DNA from: Nymphaea colorata
Lineage: Eukaryota; Streptophyta; Magnoliopsida; Nymphaeales; Nymphaeaceae
Direction of reading: 5' to 3'
Assembly (NCBI RefSeq): GCF_008831285.2
Contig: NC_045147.1
Span: 9,580,334 to 9,644,333 of the forward strand
Length of the DNA stretch: 64,000 nucleotides
Position numbers and translations under genes: made by a program. Below are positions 21,701 through 36,700 of the stretch, one piece after another (within the stretch, counting starts at the first letter, position 1; each line of letters begins with the position of its first letter). The notes under the pieces are model-generated. The model searched no databases and had not been told where the DNA came from. It saw nothing but the letters and a program-made list of their open reading frames with translations.

Positions 21701-24700
21701 CTTCTTCTCACCACCAGGCTTATTAGATTCACGATGGAAGTAAATCATGCAGGAGGAAATGGATGCTCTTATCTCTAAGGAGACTTGGGACTTTGTTGAT
21801 CCATCGATGAATTGCGATGTTGTTAGCTCCAAATGGGTGTTCACCATCAAGTATCATTCTGATGGTTCAGTAGAACGGTTCAAAGCACGTCTTGTAGCTA
21901 AAGATTATACAAAGACTTATGGGGTTGACTTCTTCGAGACATTTTCGCCCATGGCACGGTTAGGCCCTATTCGCCTAATTATATTCAGCAAGATTGGCCT
22001 TTAGTTCAGCTTGATGTGAAAAATGTTTTTCTATATGGAGATATATCTGAAGTTGTCTATATGCAGCAGCTACCTGGTTTTGAGCGACAAGGGGAGTGCT
22101 CCAAGGTATGCAAACTCAAAAAGGTCATTTGTGAACTTAAACAGAGTCCCCGTGCATGGTTCCATAAGCTAACAGAAGTTATATCTAAGTATGGATTTCA
22201 AATATCCCAACTTTATCACTCATTGTTCATCAAGCAAGGCACGTCCGGCATAGTGATACTGATTGTGTATGCTGGTGATATTGTTCTCAGCGGGGAATGT
22301 AACCAAGAGATAACTCAGACAAAAGAATTCATATAAAGCACTTTGTTACAAAAGATCTTGGTCAACTCCGTTATTTCCTTGGTACTGAAGTGGCTCGTAG
22401 TAGTAAAAGGGTTGTAGTGTCTCAAAAAAAATATGTTCTTGATCTTTTGCAGGAAACAAGTTTATTGGGGGCCAAACCTGCCATACTTTCTATGAATCCG
22501 CGAGTTCATATTCATGATGATGAATCAGAGACTGTTGACTCTAGATCATACAGATCTCTAATAAGGAAACTTTTATATTTGATTGTTACTCGATCTGACA
22601 TTAACTTTGTTGTGAATAAGCTAAGTCAATTCATAGAAAAACCTCGAAAGGTTCATTGAAAGGCTGCATTAATGGTGGTGAGATACTTAAAATCAGCCCC
22701 AGGAAAGGGGTTCTAGTTAAAAAATGGAGAATGTATTGACATAGAAATCTTTAATGATGCTGATTATGCAAGATCTATGGATGACAAAAAGTACTATAGG
22801 TTTTTGTGTCATTGTTGAAGGTAATGAGTAATCTTATTTCTTGGAGCAGCAAAAAGCAGACTGTGGTTGTCCGATCTAGTGTTGAGTTTGAATATAGGGC
22901 TATAGCCCAAACTGCAACTGAAATGTCATGTCTGATGTGTCATATCAATGCTTTTAGATTTGGGCATTTTAGTAAACCTCCCAATGAAGACGTATTGTAA
23001 TAACAGGGCAGCCACCTATATTGACAACAACCCCCGTTTTCCATGACAGGACGAAACACATTGAAGTGGATTGTAATTATGTTCGGGACTTGGTACCGGA
23101 AGGAGTAATTAGTACTATTCATGTCTCATCTAAAGATCATGCAGCTGATATTTTTACCAAGGCTCTTCCCATAGGCGATTTTATGAGACGATGTATCAAG
23201 TTAAGCATGATTGATATCTATGCTCTAGCTTGAGCGAGAGTGTTAAATATCTTTGACTGTTGTTTAGAGTCTTCCTGCAATATTAGAAAGTTGGAGTGTT
23301 GTTTTTTAAAGTTATCTTATTTTGTTTGGACTGACATTGTAATTCTTATTACTGCCAGCCCTAATCTCTTTTCACTCTTAGATTAGGGTAAAGTTAATCA
23401 AGTTTTTGTTCTCTCTCTCTCTCTCTTCGTAAAAATATAGATAATAATAGCAAAATATAGAATTATGAGTTTTGTATACTAAATTATTATACAAAAGTAA
23501 GAACAAACATTCTAAATAGTTTTTGAAATTCTAAAACAAATAATGGGAAATATACATTGAACATATAAATAATTTTTTTCTTAAAAAGGGGAAAATATTG
23601 AGCTATTATCAAAATAATATCACAATATTCACTTTTCTGGTGACATTTGAGAATAAAATTATATTATTCACTTTCTCGTGATATTTGAAAATAAATGATT
23701 TTCCTCATATAAACAGTTTCATTCTTTTTAAACAAAGGTGATATTTTCAGAATATCATCAATACATGCAACCTAGGTCACACGGGTACGGGTACGCGGAC
23801 ACGGCAATTTTCAAAATTTTAGGATACGCAGACACGACGAATATTATATTCTAAAAAATTTAAAATGATAATAAAATAAAATAAACATTAAATTAATAAT
23901 TCACTCTTACAATCTCATAAGTCATAAGAAAGAAAGTCTCAAACAAACATAACATGAAATAAAACAATACAACAAAGTATAAACATGCAGATTTATTTCT
24001 GGGTAATGTAAAACAGTCCTCAATGAGAGCAGGCAACATCCGGCACATTCTAGTGACTGTTGGCAACGGCCATCTTACAAGCACTAAGGCAAAATCCCCA
24101 AATCGGCAAAATCCCAAAATCAAACAAAAAAAGAAAATATTGCACATAGCATTGAAGAATAGGATCAAGATCGACGGATTAACCGTCCAATCTTCAAACG
24201 AAAAAATCCCAAATCGGCAAGAAAAACTCAAACGAAAAAAACCCAAATGAAGCATGAAACCCTAACTTCTAATATCGAAAAGAAAAAAAAAACACTTCTG
24301 TCTGTCGCCGGCTGCCGCCGGCTGCCGCCGGACACCACCGAATGTCTCCGTCGCGCGCCATTGCCGAACTTTGTTGTCGCCGCAAGGAGTCGAGGGTAAA
24401 GGTCGACCGTCGAGGGTAAAGCGTAAAACGAGATCGAGGGTTAAAACAAAAAATCGGGTTATGAAAGTGGTTCGGATCGGGAATCCCCCAAACCCGATCC
24501 AAAACGTATCCTGCCGTGTCCAAGTGTCGGGACCCACGTGCCGGAGTGTCGACACCGGCACGTGACCCAGATTGCCGTATCTGTGTCACATAGCATGCAA
24601 CTATGTTTGTTTTTAGTATATAAAAGGGATTTTCCACCTTTTTTGTACGTTCGCTTCAAAGCATTGTTAATTAAAAATGGCATCTTTTAGCTGCTGTGAG

Positions 24701-27700
24701 TGCCTTCTATGCATGTCTTACTTGAGTGACTGTCTTTGAGCTTTTCACAAGCTCTTTCCCAAGGTTTCCCCCCATTTCTTTGTGAATTATCATTGAAGAG
24801 GGAATTTGCCTAATCAATCTCTCTATCTCTCTCTCTCCATGTGTGTGTGTGTGTGTGCCTTACATGAGGAAAGGACATGGTCAAAAAACGTGTTGTCTCC
24901 CCCAATATAGAAACACGACATTGTCAAAAAATGTGTTTTGCCCCCCAATATATAGACACCAACTTACACGAACTTCAATCTTAAAAATTTAAAGTACCTC
25001 ATCAGCTTGAGGAAGAATTGCAACCGATACAGCACTAGTGTGCACCCGTCCAGATTTCTCAGTTACAGGTACACGCTATGAAATATCAAAAAAAAAAAAA
25101 AAAGTCAACATTAACATCCAAAAATATTTCTTGAGACAGAAAAGCATGGAGCAAACTTATTACCTGCACCCTGTGGATTCCACTCTCAAATTTGAGTATT
25201 CCATATGCACCAGGTCCTGAAATTGCTCCACTAGCTTCCTAAAATGCATGTATACACCTCAAATTCATATATATTAACCCTAAGAGAAGGAAAATTACAG
25301 ACATTAGAACATAACCTATGTCCCCACTCCAAATGTAAAGCAGACATATCTTTGCATGTGCATGCATATACAGCATACAGTTTCAAAAAATATATATCAA
25401 AATTACCTTTACTAGATTTGTGAAGCATTAGACATATATAAAAAAGGGTATGGTCGACAACTTAATTTCTAACTGTTTTTCACAACAATTAATTCATGAA
25501 ATAGGTGTTACTCATCATCATTCACTGAAGTTATGTTGTGATAATAAGTACTGAATATACATTGCCAGCAATTTAACCTTTCATGATACTAAACATACTG
25601 ATATAGACTAAAATCATGTTTGAGAGCAATATCTAAAGGAGAATGCTGACCTAGCTTATGTTATCTCAAAGTTTCAATTGTTGGAAATTTCCCTAAAGAT
25701 TTGATTTCCTTTTCTTTTGAGTTTTGAGCGTACTTTTGGTTGTGACACTACAATTTTGTAGGACAGTGTGTAAACATCATGATATTTTTTTCCTGTGTGT
25801 ATGCAATACGTATATGCCTCTACCAATTTTATGTGTATGTGGCTATATTAATTGTATGGATGTATTATGCATATGCTATTGAAGAATCCAATAAGCAAGC
25901 CATCAAATGTTGTCGGATGTCTAAAAAAACTAAAAAGCATTGCTAAAAGTCTTTAAGAATGGGGGCACAGCTGCATCTTTTAGTATTTCAGCCACAGTTT
26001 TGAATGGTGGCTTGTCAAAATTGGGTGCCTGCGACTACCCAGCAACATCCGGCGGTGGGCTGGTTTCAATTCCCTTATATTTAAGTATGGTCCCTATAGC
26101 TAGTACATGCGAACATAAGATAATATATGTTATATGTAGTTCACTATGTAATTTCTGTTTTCTATGAATTCTGTTTTCTGTATTTGTAATCCTTTTAAAT
26201 ATACTTTCACTTCTCTTTTCTGACCACTTTAGCATTTAACTAGACTGAACTAGCCAACAATTGGAGCTAGCACAACAGCTAGCAGCTTTTCCTTAAGCTG
26301 TATATATTGTGAGGCTCAGCCCCTTCTCTGGCAATGCTTTGCTAATGCATTGATCTTCAATGCAATATATTTGCTTGTGCCATGGTGCATTCCACTGTTC
26401 ATATAATCCCTTGAGAGTTTATTTGCGCTTTTGAGCACATACTGGTATTATGATTGTTGTGAGGATCCTTGTGAATAAAGTCATTTTTTTACTTAACTCT
26501 TGTGAATCTTGAAATGCACTTTTACACACAATGCACCAAAATTGATGGTCAAAAGATCATGATTTTATTTCTGAAAAAACTATCCAAGACATGCTTACCT
26601 ATGTTGTTAAGGCGTCACCTAGGCATGGACTAGCCGTCAGTCCACACCCGTCACCTAAGTCCATCACACGGGTGATGGGTGTGGTGCTGGCGCCTAGGCA
26701 CACTATAGGTGTGGTGCTAGCGTGTAGGCACGCCTAGGCTGGACTAGGCATCAGCATGCGTAGTTAATGGGAATGCATTACTTGTGATTTTATTGTATAT
26801 ACTGTGTGTTATATTATATGTACAATCTGTTATAATGTATATTATATGTACACTACAATCTGAAATAGTGTATATTACATATTGTACACTAATATTTTAT
26901 ATACGTATATTATATGTACAAGCCGAAGCAATTTTTAAAGTGGTTCCATCTGCAGTTGAATCTATATAATGTATATTATATGTACTGATTTGTACGATTT
27001 GTTATATGTACAATCTGCTATAGCCTATAATGTATATTATACGTCATGTAAAATCTGTTGTAACGTATACTATATGTACTGATTTTGATATGATTTTTGT
27101 TTGAAATGATTCAAATGAAATAGTTTATAAGGTCCTATATAAAATGAATTTCAAACAGGATATACAGTTATTTACACCAGAATTCATATTTAGTTTTTCT
27201 ATTGCAGTACTTTATCTAGAGAACATGTTGTTTTAGAGTCGGAATGTTTTAGGTATGTCTCTGGAATTGGATTCTGACAGGATCTCTGATACACACCCAC
27301 CTTGTGTGCTGCCGAGCGCAGCTGAGGAGGCTGCCAGGAGAGATAGCGAGCTGCGGGCTATCGTCGCAGTCATGGCCGAGATCCTCGACGAGGCCAAGGG
27401 TGCTGCTGATGCCGAGGTAGAGCGCATGACATTCGGGCCAGATTCGGAGGATGATGTTTTTCGTTGTGAGGTTAACTTGAAGACTACGACAGATTGTGGC
27501 AAGCTGATTACAGCCAAGGCCGAGCTTGAGGAGTCTGTGTTGGGCGCGGACAGGGTTCAGCCAACTGAGAAGAACTTGGTTACAGGTGGGTTCGGTCAGG
27601 ATGATAGCAAGAGCAGGGTTCGTGGTCAGCAGGTCAGAGTTAGAGGGTCAGAGGTAGAGGGTCAGAGGTTGCAGGTTCGGGTCAACCAAGGACTGCACCA

Positions 27701-30700
27701 GATTAAAGAGAGACCGAGGCAGACTGGGTGCAGCCGAGTGTGCGACATGGTCTGGTCCAGTTAGGAAGAGCTCAGGCTAACCTGGGCGCGTCGCGGCTGG
27801 GTTCAGCCCAGACCGATTCAATGTAATTCTCTTCTTGTTTTGTGTTTTGATTCTTGTACTTGTCTCGAACAGTCGAACCGAGACGACGGGTGATGACTTG
27901 GGACAGTCCAGCGTATATAAGCTGGAGACTGCGCACCAATTGTAATAATTCTGATTTTGGATATCAATAAAATTGAAACTTTCTCTCCCGCGCGAGAGTT
28001 TTTGCTGCTTGAGTGTGGTGCCAAAAACTTGGCCGACGAAGGAGACTTCGCCGGAGAAGATGATCGCCTGCAGAACCAGAGGAGCAGAACCGGGAACGCT
28101 ACCGGAACTGTAGACACCGGAAACCTGTACAGAAGTGCGATCTGATCACGGTGCAGGTGTTCTCCGATCCCTGAGGCACCTAGAGGCTGAAATCGGAGGA
28201 AAGAACCGTCGGATGAGCAACTGTTTCGCCGTTCACCCGAGGAATTTCAGATCTGCAAGTGACAGCTGGAGGAACTTCTCAGCCGGTAAGAAATCCTTTC
28301 TTCGTGGATATTCTACCGTGAGATTTTCCTGTTGATCCGATCAAAGGATGTAAGGATGCTGATGCTCTGCTCGATTCGAGTCTAACTCGTCTAACGAAAG
28401 GAGTACATCGGTCGCTCTGACTGAGATCGAAGGATTCGACTAGGAGGATAGGTGCTGACGAGTTGTGGCAAGACCGATTGCTGAATACGGCAGATTGCCT
28501 AACGCCTGGCTTAGATTGATCTTTTCCCTGGTTTAATCCATTCTAATTCGATGTATCGTGTTCATGAATGTTGAATTTACACCTATGTCGAGCTACGGAG
28601 GAGTTTGATCCAGCAGATAGAGCTGCTGTGTGAAGAAGACAGGCCACGGTTCTGTAACAGCAGTGACAGAATTCTCTGATTAGAAGCGAATTTCCAGAGA
28701 CCAGAATCCGATCAGAGGACGGCAACGGATCCGTTGGCTTCGTATTTGAAAGTGGAACAACCTGGTGAATTTTGAGCGCAATCGGAGTTGATTTGGCCTG
28801 CCAACCGAAGCAGATCAGAACTGCGGCGGCGATTGGCGGAAATCGGTGGAGCAGCTGTCTGGCGATACCAGAATTTGGAGGATTTTCCCCCTTAACGAGC
28901 TCTCTACTGGAAGCTGCTTTGAAGCTGAAATTTTGGGCATTTGTTCATCATCATCTTAGCTATCTACGGTCCAAATTTCAGGGCGATCCGAGCTACGGTT
29001 GAATTTTGGTGAATTTTTGAAGGGCACTGACTCCAGAACATTGCCTGAGCCCTGCAACAGGCTGTTTTAGGTAGAAACAGGCAAGTAATCAGAGGTGACG
29101 CGATCCAGCTGGGATGCACCTCTGAACCCGAACTCAAGGGCGTCTATTCTTGTTCTTGTTGGCAATCTTCAGACCAAGTTTCAGCATTTTTGGAGCTCTT
29201 GTTGAAGAGTCATGATTTTTTGACTGATCGCTGATCTGGAAGCTGAATGCACACCTGCAGGAGGGATTCCTGCTTGTCTCCCCCATTCTGATCTCTCAGT
29301 TTTGGGTTTCTCTTGATCTCTGGTGCATTCTCCATGACTCTAAACTGTGGATTCATACTAGAATTATCTGTGCTCTGATCTCTTGCTATTTCCAGAGCTA
29401 GATCATCTTCAAGGAGCTGCTGTTGGCGTACCAGTCCCTGTAAAGACCTTGCAACAGGAAGAGCGCGCTGCTGGCGCTGAACGGGGCACCTGTTTCTCCC
29501 TTTTCCATCATTCAACAGGGGTTCAATTGACCCTCGGTGACGCTCCTAACCTCCTGAGATCTCCAATTATCACTATATCAATCTCTGCAGTGACTGTTGG
29601 TTTCTGCAAGTTGCTGCCACAACAATTCTCAGGCGAGGAGGGACTGATCAGCAGAAAGATAATCATGCTGTTGTGGAGCTGATCATCGAAGAGACGAGCG
29701 TTGGCGTCTATCCAGCGTCTGCTACCCCCTAATCCATACAAAACAGGGGTTTCTACTGAGATTCGGTGAAGTGCAGAACTTGCTAATTTCCTGTACTTCC
29801 AATTTTATAAGACTGTGATCTGCTGTATTCTCTTGGGAGCTGAGGTGCATCCAAGGAAGAGAACTCAGCTGGAAGATCACTGCAGCTGCTGTTCATGAAG
29901 ACGGTTGCTGTGGAGAATTGCTGAATACTGAGGATATTATTGGCCTTCTTCCTCGGTGAGTGTTAGACTAGCTCCAACAAGGTACACACGAATCCCCCTA
30001 TAGTGCATGGGAGGGTGCATTCTATTTCCAGCCAACCTTCAGGTTTGCAGTTGTAGGGAATCCTCCAAAGCTCACCTAGCCGAGGACACATTCCCAAGCT
30101 ATTGGACTCACCTAGGGCAAAGGGTGTGGAATGCTCGTTTGTATGAATGGTTTGGCATGGATGTTGTGATTGTTGAGTGAGGGAGAGTTCATTTTGTATT
30201 GTTAACGCTTGTAAAAATCTCACATCCCCACTCTTGATTGTAGTAGGTTGAGATTTTGGGAGGGAACTCTACTTGTATTCCAGTCCTAAGGGATATATTC
30301 AGTCGGGGATTCTGTCTGACTTGGGATCGAAATTTGTATTCCCTATTCTTTCAACCTCCCTCGGCGTGTCTGTCCCCAATAGATCTTGGGAAGCGACTGC
30401 AACTTGGCAAGTTTTCAGCAGCTACAAGGGCAGGGTGCAACAATCTCATCCTAAAAAATGCAAGCATTGCTTCCAGTATGTAAACAAGAATGATATGTCT
30501 TCTTTTGTGTATCAAACGAAGCATCGGCTAGAACAAAACAAAACAGTTTTTCAGTATGTAAACAAACTGGAAATGTACTGTTAATATGTTATGTAAACAA
30601 GAACAGAACATTTTTCATGTTCCACTTTTTGGCTTTACTTACAAAGTGTAATCATTCAATTAGAACAGAACACAATAGTTTTTCATGATTTACTTTCTTG

Positions 30701-33700
30701 TAGTACACATATCTGTGTTAGTGGTGATAGGCACACCTGGAATAAAAGCTTACAGTTCAGTCAGTAAGTACATACTTTAGTTAACATAACTAAAATAATT
30801 AATACAAAAAAATCAGTTGCCTTTTTTGCCTAGGCGCTGCCTGGCACCCAGGCAGCACCTTGGCCCCTTGACAACATAAATGCTTACTAACAAGAAAAAA
30901 ATATCTGGACTCCATCGATGCCATTAAATCAAGCGAAATCAGTGTCTTTAACCTGGAGGCCACCAAGGGCACCAAAACTTAAGGAACACCTTTCAATATA
31001 TATATACACATGCTTTCGACTCTGCCATGTTAGACACATAAATTGTCAAATACAAACACTCATGTCAGTCTCCATGCAGCATCGATAATTAGACACTTGG
31101 CATGCAAACGAATGTGTATCCAGCCCAGTTGTGCAAAAGGAATACTGTCACAAAAAATCAAAAAGACAGGAAGTTGCAGGATCCAAATCGAGTTACTAGC
31201 ATTGTTCTCTTTCAAGGGGGCAAAAGAAGGAGATGTGTTTCTTGGATCAGTTAATTTGGATATGGACTTCAAAGCACTTGAAAAAGATACGTGACCTTTG
31301 GATAGCTAAGAAGAGTTGAATAAAGCCTGAAGTAATTTATGTTTGTTCTTGCATACCCCCACGATATGCGATGAGATTATTAAGCATATAAATATTTGGG
31401 AAGCCTGAATAACGTCAACAAGGCACCTTCTTAAACTTCTCATGAGATATTATAAAGGCCCAGAGAGATAAAAACACAAAACAACCTAGTATAGAACATG
31501 ACAGCTAATGGTAAGACTCCTATCTTTTAAGTACAAAAAGGCCTGGAAATCTACGTGCAGGTGATCGGACATACCTTGCAACCTTTGAGATCTGACTCCA
31601 TTATATCCACAACCTCAAACTTCCATCCCTTCTTCAGGGAGTATCTTTCATACCTGTTATAAATCTTCTAGAATGGTATTAGAAGAACATATTTTCAGAA
31701 TAAAACTAAAAAACAAATTATTAACAGGGAATCACAAATTAGGCAGAGGCATACATTTTGAATAACTCCATTGCGAATAATGATGCTTCCTCACCACCAG
31801 TTCCTAGCAAAAATATACCCAATAAAATACAGAAGAAAAAGGGATAAACATCACATGTAACAGAGCTATCTACATAAATAGCAGAAAGCAACATAAAGTA
31901 AATTTTATGTTATACAGAGCCACTCACAAAGCTCGTAAGAACTGCAAAAAAATTTTGCCCTAAGTTACACCAAAAAGAATAAAATAGAGCTTCAATATAT
32001 GATAGAAACTGCTTCAAAGAGCTTACATCCTAAGAGGAACAGCAGTCCCTTATTTATATAGAAGCCACAGCTTCTTTAGCTGTTGGAGGCAGTGCGACCA
32101 CTAAAGTCTGGCTATTGATCCTCTAACAGCTAGAGATGGTCAGCACAGTATTACAAAAGAACCATAAAAAATTGTAGCAATAAAACAATAAAACATAATA
32201 AAATGCGGAAATAATTATAACAAAAGGGAACCTGACAGGAAATATATAATTATGTGTAAGTGTGTGTGTATATATATATATACACACACACACATGTGAG
32301 TACATAAAACGTATACAGATTACAAAGTATACACACATATACACATACAAAGATGTATTAAATGTGTGTATACATATAGGGAAAGAGATACATACATTTA
32401 CAATTTTAACACTATTTCCTCTTCAAACTGATGACATGACAACTGAAAGCTTATTAAAGAAACAGAAAGTGAGGCAATGCTAGAGTCTTAGTAAAGAAAT
32501 CTGCTAACTGGAACCTGATGAGACATAGCAACTCCATGGTCTTCTTAAGAAATGCTTAGAACATAGTTGGAATGAGGAGGGCCTGACCAACAGCCGCAGA
32601 AATGTCTCACAACATACAATATGTTTGCATGAACCTACAAGCCTCCAGCAACTCACAAGACAAAACGAGTGCTCCGTAACAAGCTAGACAGAAGCACACA
32701 GATATATGTATATTATTATTTATTTATTTATTTATCACCCTTCCTCAAACTTAAGATTTAATGACTGAAACTGATTGTACTTAATTCTAATGGAAAAGAT
32801 GAAGAGTGGAAGAACCACCTAAAAAAGGTATTTATGATATGACAAATGAACATGCTACAGCCCAACGTAAATAGATGTTGATGCAAGTAAATAACTGCCT
32901 TCCAACATGCACAGCATCAACGTAAATAAATGTTGATGCAAGTAAATAACTGCCTTCCAACATGCACAGCATGTGCAATCAGCAATGTCTTGTCTGCAAT
33001 TGTGAAATGTTTCAAGCAACTGATGACCTGGCATATGTTGTCAATTTTCCATCATTAATCTGCATCTATAATTAGACCTAAGGTCTCAGGTGTTTTCACA
33101 ACTTTGTCATCAATAATACACAGTCCTTCAACAATACTGGTACTGAGACAAGTTTGAGAGAGAAGAGAAAACTCAACTTCATTAAACCTAATCCCTATGG
33201 AAATAAGGATTAGGAGATGGCTAGAAAATTACAGAAACAGTCCACTTAATAAAGAAAAAATAATATTAAAGGGCTTCACAAAATAACATCTATCTACCCA
33301 CTACAACTAAATTATTTACTACATGTCCCTTCACAGTAATAAGTAATAACTCTCAACACTGCCCCTCAAGCTAGAGCTAAATGTCAATCATGTTCAATTC
33401 AACCTGTTACAACATCTAGTAAAGTCAACAATGGGAAGTGGCTTTATGGAGGCATCAGTCATTTGATCTTCTGAAGACACATGAATTATAGATATAACTT
33501 CTGCCTGCATCATGTCTCCAATGTAATGACAATCAAACTTCTATATGCTTGGTTCTCTCATGGAATACTGGGTTACTGGCAATATAGATAGCAGCTTTAT
33601 TGTCACATCTCATCTTCATGGAAATGGTAGCAAGTTTAGCACCCAGCATTCCAGCTTCCTACATTAAATTAAGTATATATTTTCTCTGTGAGAGATCCCC

Positions 33701-36700
33701 TAAGGGTTCACTCGTATCACAAAGAAAACCTTCAAGCTCTAAAAGCATCTCAATTTCCAGAGTCCAGACATAGATATAATTCTTAATCAAACCAACTCAA
33801 ACTGGCTATGAGTGCCAATCACCAAGCTCAGAACAGCTGCCAAAAACTCGATATGCACCAGCGCACAGGAAAATAATGAAACAGAACTTCAATAACCGAC
33901 AGAAACAGCTCCATCCTAGGAGGAACAGAAGTCCCTAATTTATAGAGAAGCAACAGCCTCTCTAGCTGTTGGAGGCAGTCGATGTTATAATTGCACTTTT
34001 TTGACTGCATGTATGGGAGTTACTTTTAGGAACTTGTGTGCTTTATTTACTGTTTCAGGAGACAGGCAACAACTGAAGGATGTATCGAATTTTAACTATT
34101 GGAGCACCTAGAGAAGCTGGGCACAGTATTACAAAAAAAAAGAGATACAAAAATACAGAAACTAAAATTAGCACAAAAAAGGATATGGCAAAGGGAATTG
34201 AAAAGTTGAACCTTTTACCTGCTCGCACCTCCAAGATACAGTCTCTTTCATCAGCATCATCTTTTGGAAGCAAAGATTTAATGAGGAGGCACTGTAGTTC
34301 TTTCACCGCCTCGTTAGCTTCATCTAACTCCTGCCTGGCCATTTCATGCATATCTTTATCTTCAGTACATTCAGCAATCAAAGATTTTAGACCGACAACC
34401 TCCTATGGAAGAGTTCGTCTGTAAGTTGCAAAATCCAGCAGAAAAAAAACAAAACCGGAACCACAGTATAAGGGTGCTAACAATAAACCATGTGCAAGGT
34501 GTGAAAATTCCAAATAATGAAGATGTACATCTATCGTGCTCTTCAAGTACAAGCTACTGGAGCTCAAATGCCTTAGACTCAATTTGTCTTGTCACCAGCT
34601 TATTAAAATATATGTATATAATGTAGAGGTATTTGATAGATCTATATTAGTGATACACAGGGAAGATAAATATAAATATATGTGTGCTTTTATGTTTTTC
34701 TGTTTTTTTTTACCTGTTTTATCTTTGCCATTTTCATGTTTGACAAGGGCCTTATAGACTGTTGACCACCTCCAACAGCTCAAAATAAAGCTGCTGAAGG
34801 TGTTCCAATGGCGGGCTCAGGCACCCTCGTGTATATTGAGGATAAATCCTATTAAGGAGTAGTCATGAAAAACTGCATTGATCTATATAAGGCATGGGCG
34901 GAGTCCCCACCCACCCTCCCCCCCCACCCAAAACTTCAAAAAATAATAATAATAATTTAGATGTAAATTTAAAAAAAAAATCATTTATCCTATATAAAAG
35001 TTTTGAAAAATAATATTTCGGGCCCTATTAAAATTTTGAAGCTGTAATTCAACGCCCCTCATGAAAAGTTCTTGGCTCCCCCCCTAATATGTGGCATGTT
35101 AACATTCATACTTGTATTGTAGGACAGTTACGTCCATATTTACATGACGGATTGGATCAGCTCATATTGACATGATCTGGTTTCTGCAGGAAAAAGAAAA
35201 CAAACTGATTTGCAATGGTCTTTGCATCAAAAGTACATTTGATCATCTCTTGTGAAACTCTCATCTAAATTTTCTCCTAGGCTAGGTTAGCACCCAGGCT
35301 TGGTTGGTTGCATAGAATAACTGTTCATAGGCAACCTGTCACTTGAACATGCCTAGTAAATGATCTAGGCCTAGCTGCCTATGCATTCAATATCATAGGC
35401 CTTTGTTCTTCAACAACCTAAACTTTTGTTCTTTTTTGCTTTATTCCTTTTTTTTGCTTCTTTGGAACAAAATTTGATACTGTGTAACACCGGTACGACA
35501 CCGGTACCGATACCGGTACGCGTATGGGTACGCCTCCGGTACGTCGTTGACCGTACCGGGTACGGTCAATGTACTGGAGGCCGTATCTGACCTTTTTCGG
35601 ACATGGTCAAGTTTGAACGAGTCCAAATTTGTCTTTTTTTTTAACGATTATTTCATTTTAAATTTTATATCTATTTTAACGTTAAAAAAAAACAAAAATC
35701 GTAAGGGTTTCGCTCGAAACCCTTTTCTCCTTTTCTCGTCTGACTTACGTCTCACGAGCCCGGTGACGAAGGCAGCGGCAACGGCGAACGTAGCGGCGAT
35801 AGGTGACGGCAGAGGCGGCGAACGGAGGGCGGAACGGTGACAGCAGTGGCGACCGGCAACGGCAAACGGTAGGAGGCGACGACAGGCAGACTGTCTTACC
35901 TCTCAAGGTATATTTTTTGTTTTTATTTTTAAACCATTTCAGCGGCTCCACCCCTTCCATCGCCGCCGGCGACGACCAGCGATGACAGGCAGAATACCCA
36001 TCGCCGCCAGCAACGACCGGCGATGTGTGTGAGAGAGAGAGAGAGAGAGATTCTTTGTTTTTACATGTCTCGGTAGTCGGTATGGTATGAAGCGTTTGGT
36101 GGATTTGTTCATTTATTCTTATTTGGGTTTGATTTGTATGTGCATATGGGTGGGAGACTTTGATTGATATACAATCCGGTGTCTGAATATTATGTTTTGT
36201 TGTTTGAAACACTTTCGGCTAAAGCTTTCTTTTGTGTTTAATTATTGGAATTTGCTTGTTCAGAGTCCTTTTCCTTCAACAGATAACTAATTGTCTAACT
36301 AGCGGACACGTCACTTTTGTGTGCTGGTAAATCGTGCTTCTTGTTGCTCTGGCATGTGCAGCTGTTACATTTCAAAACAAGTTGCAAAGCAATAATTTGT
36401 ATGGGCGAAAAGTCTTCTTTTGGATGAGACTGAGGAGAGTGAGACTGAGGAGAATGAGAATCAAGACTGATAAATTTTGGATTATGATTTATGAATATGA
36501 CAATATGTTATTCTGTTTGTAATTTTTGATATAGATATGTGCAAATATGTTATTTTCTGCATTTTTTGACATATATATATGTGCGTGTACGGCCGTACCC
36601 CCGTACCCAAGTTTTTTGAAAATGGTCCGTACCCGTACCCAATGTTATCCATATCGTACGATACGTATCGTATATGTCAAAGAAACCTATACAATACGTA

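Larger units (their letters stand above)
19522..23434 (+). mobile_element. old Copia retrotransposon with gag deletion
   Basis: LTRs at 19522-19710 and about 23241-23434, flanked by the 5-bp target duplication ATATA (19517-19521 and 23435-23439). After the 5' LTR a degenerate primer site AGGTATCCGAGC resembles initiator-Met TGGTATCAGAGC. The two LTRs differ at about a dozen positions plus indels, so this copy is much older than the one at 38634. It is 3.9 kb against 5.3 kb for that relative: most of gag is missing, the internal region starting near the end of gag. It sits in release factor intron 8, opposite to the gene. Confidence 0.88.
26599..30879. mobile_element. 4.3-kb hAT-type element with foreign interior
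   Basis: A perfect 8-bp target duplication ATGCTTAC (26591-26598 and 30880-30887) encloses ends CTATGTTGTTAAGGCG and CCTTGACAACATAA, imperfect inverted repeats. The subterminal regions carry clustered CCTAGGC words (26610-26760 and 30830-30870). AT repeats occur at 26790-27080. The interior 27230-30500 is GC-richer and different in style: an open frame at 27255-27764 and an LTR-like module near 27880-28020. I see no hAT transposase. It fills most of intron 6 of the release factor gene. Confidence 0.8.
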
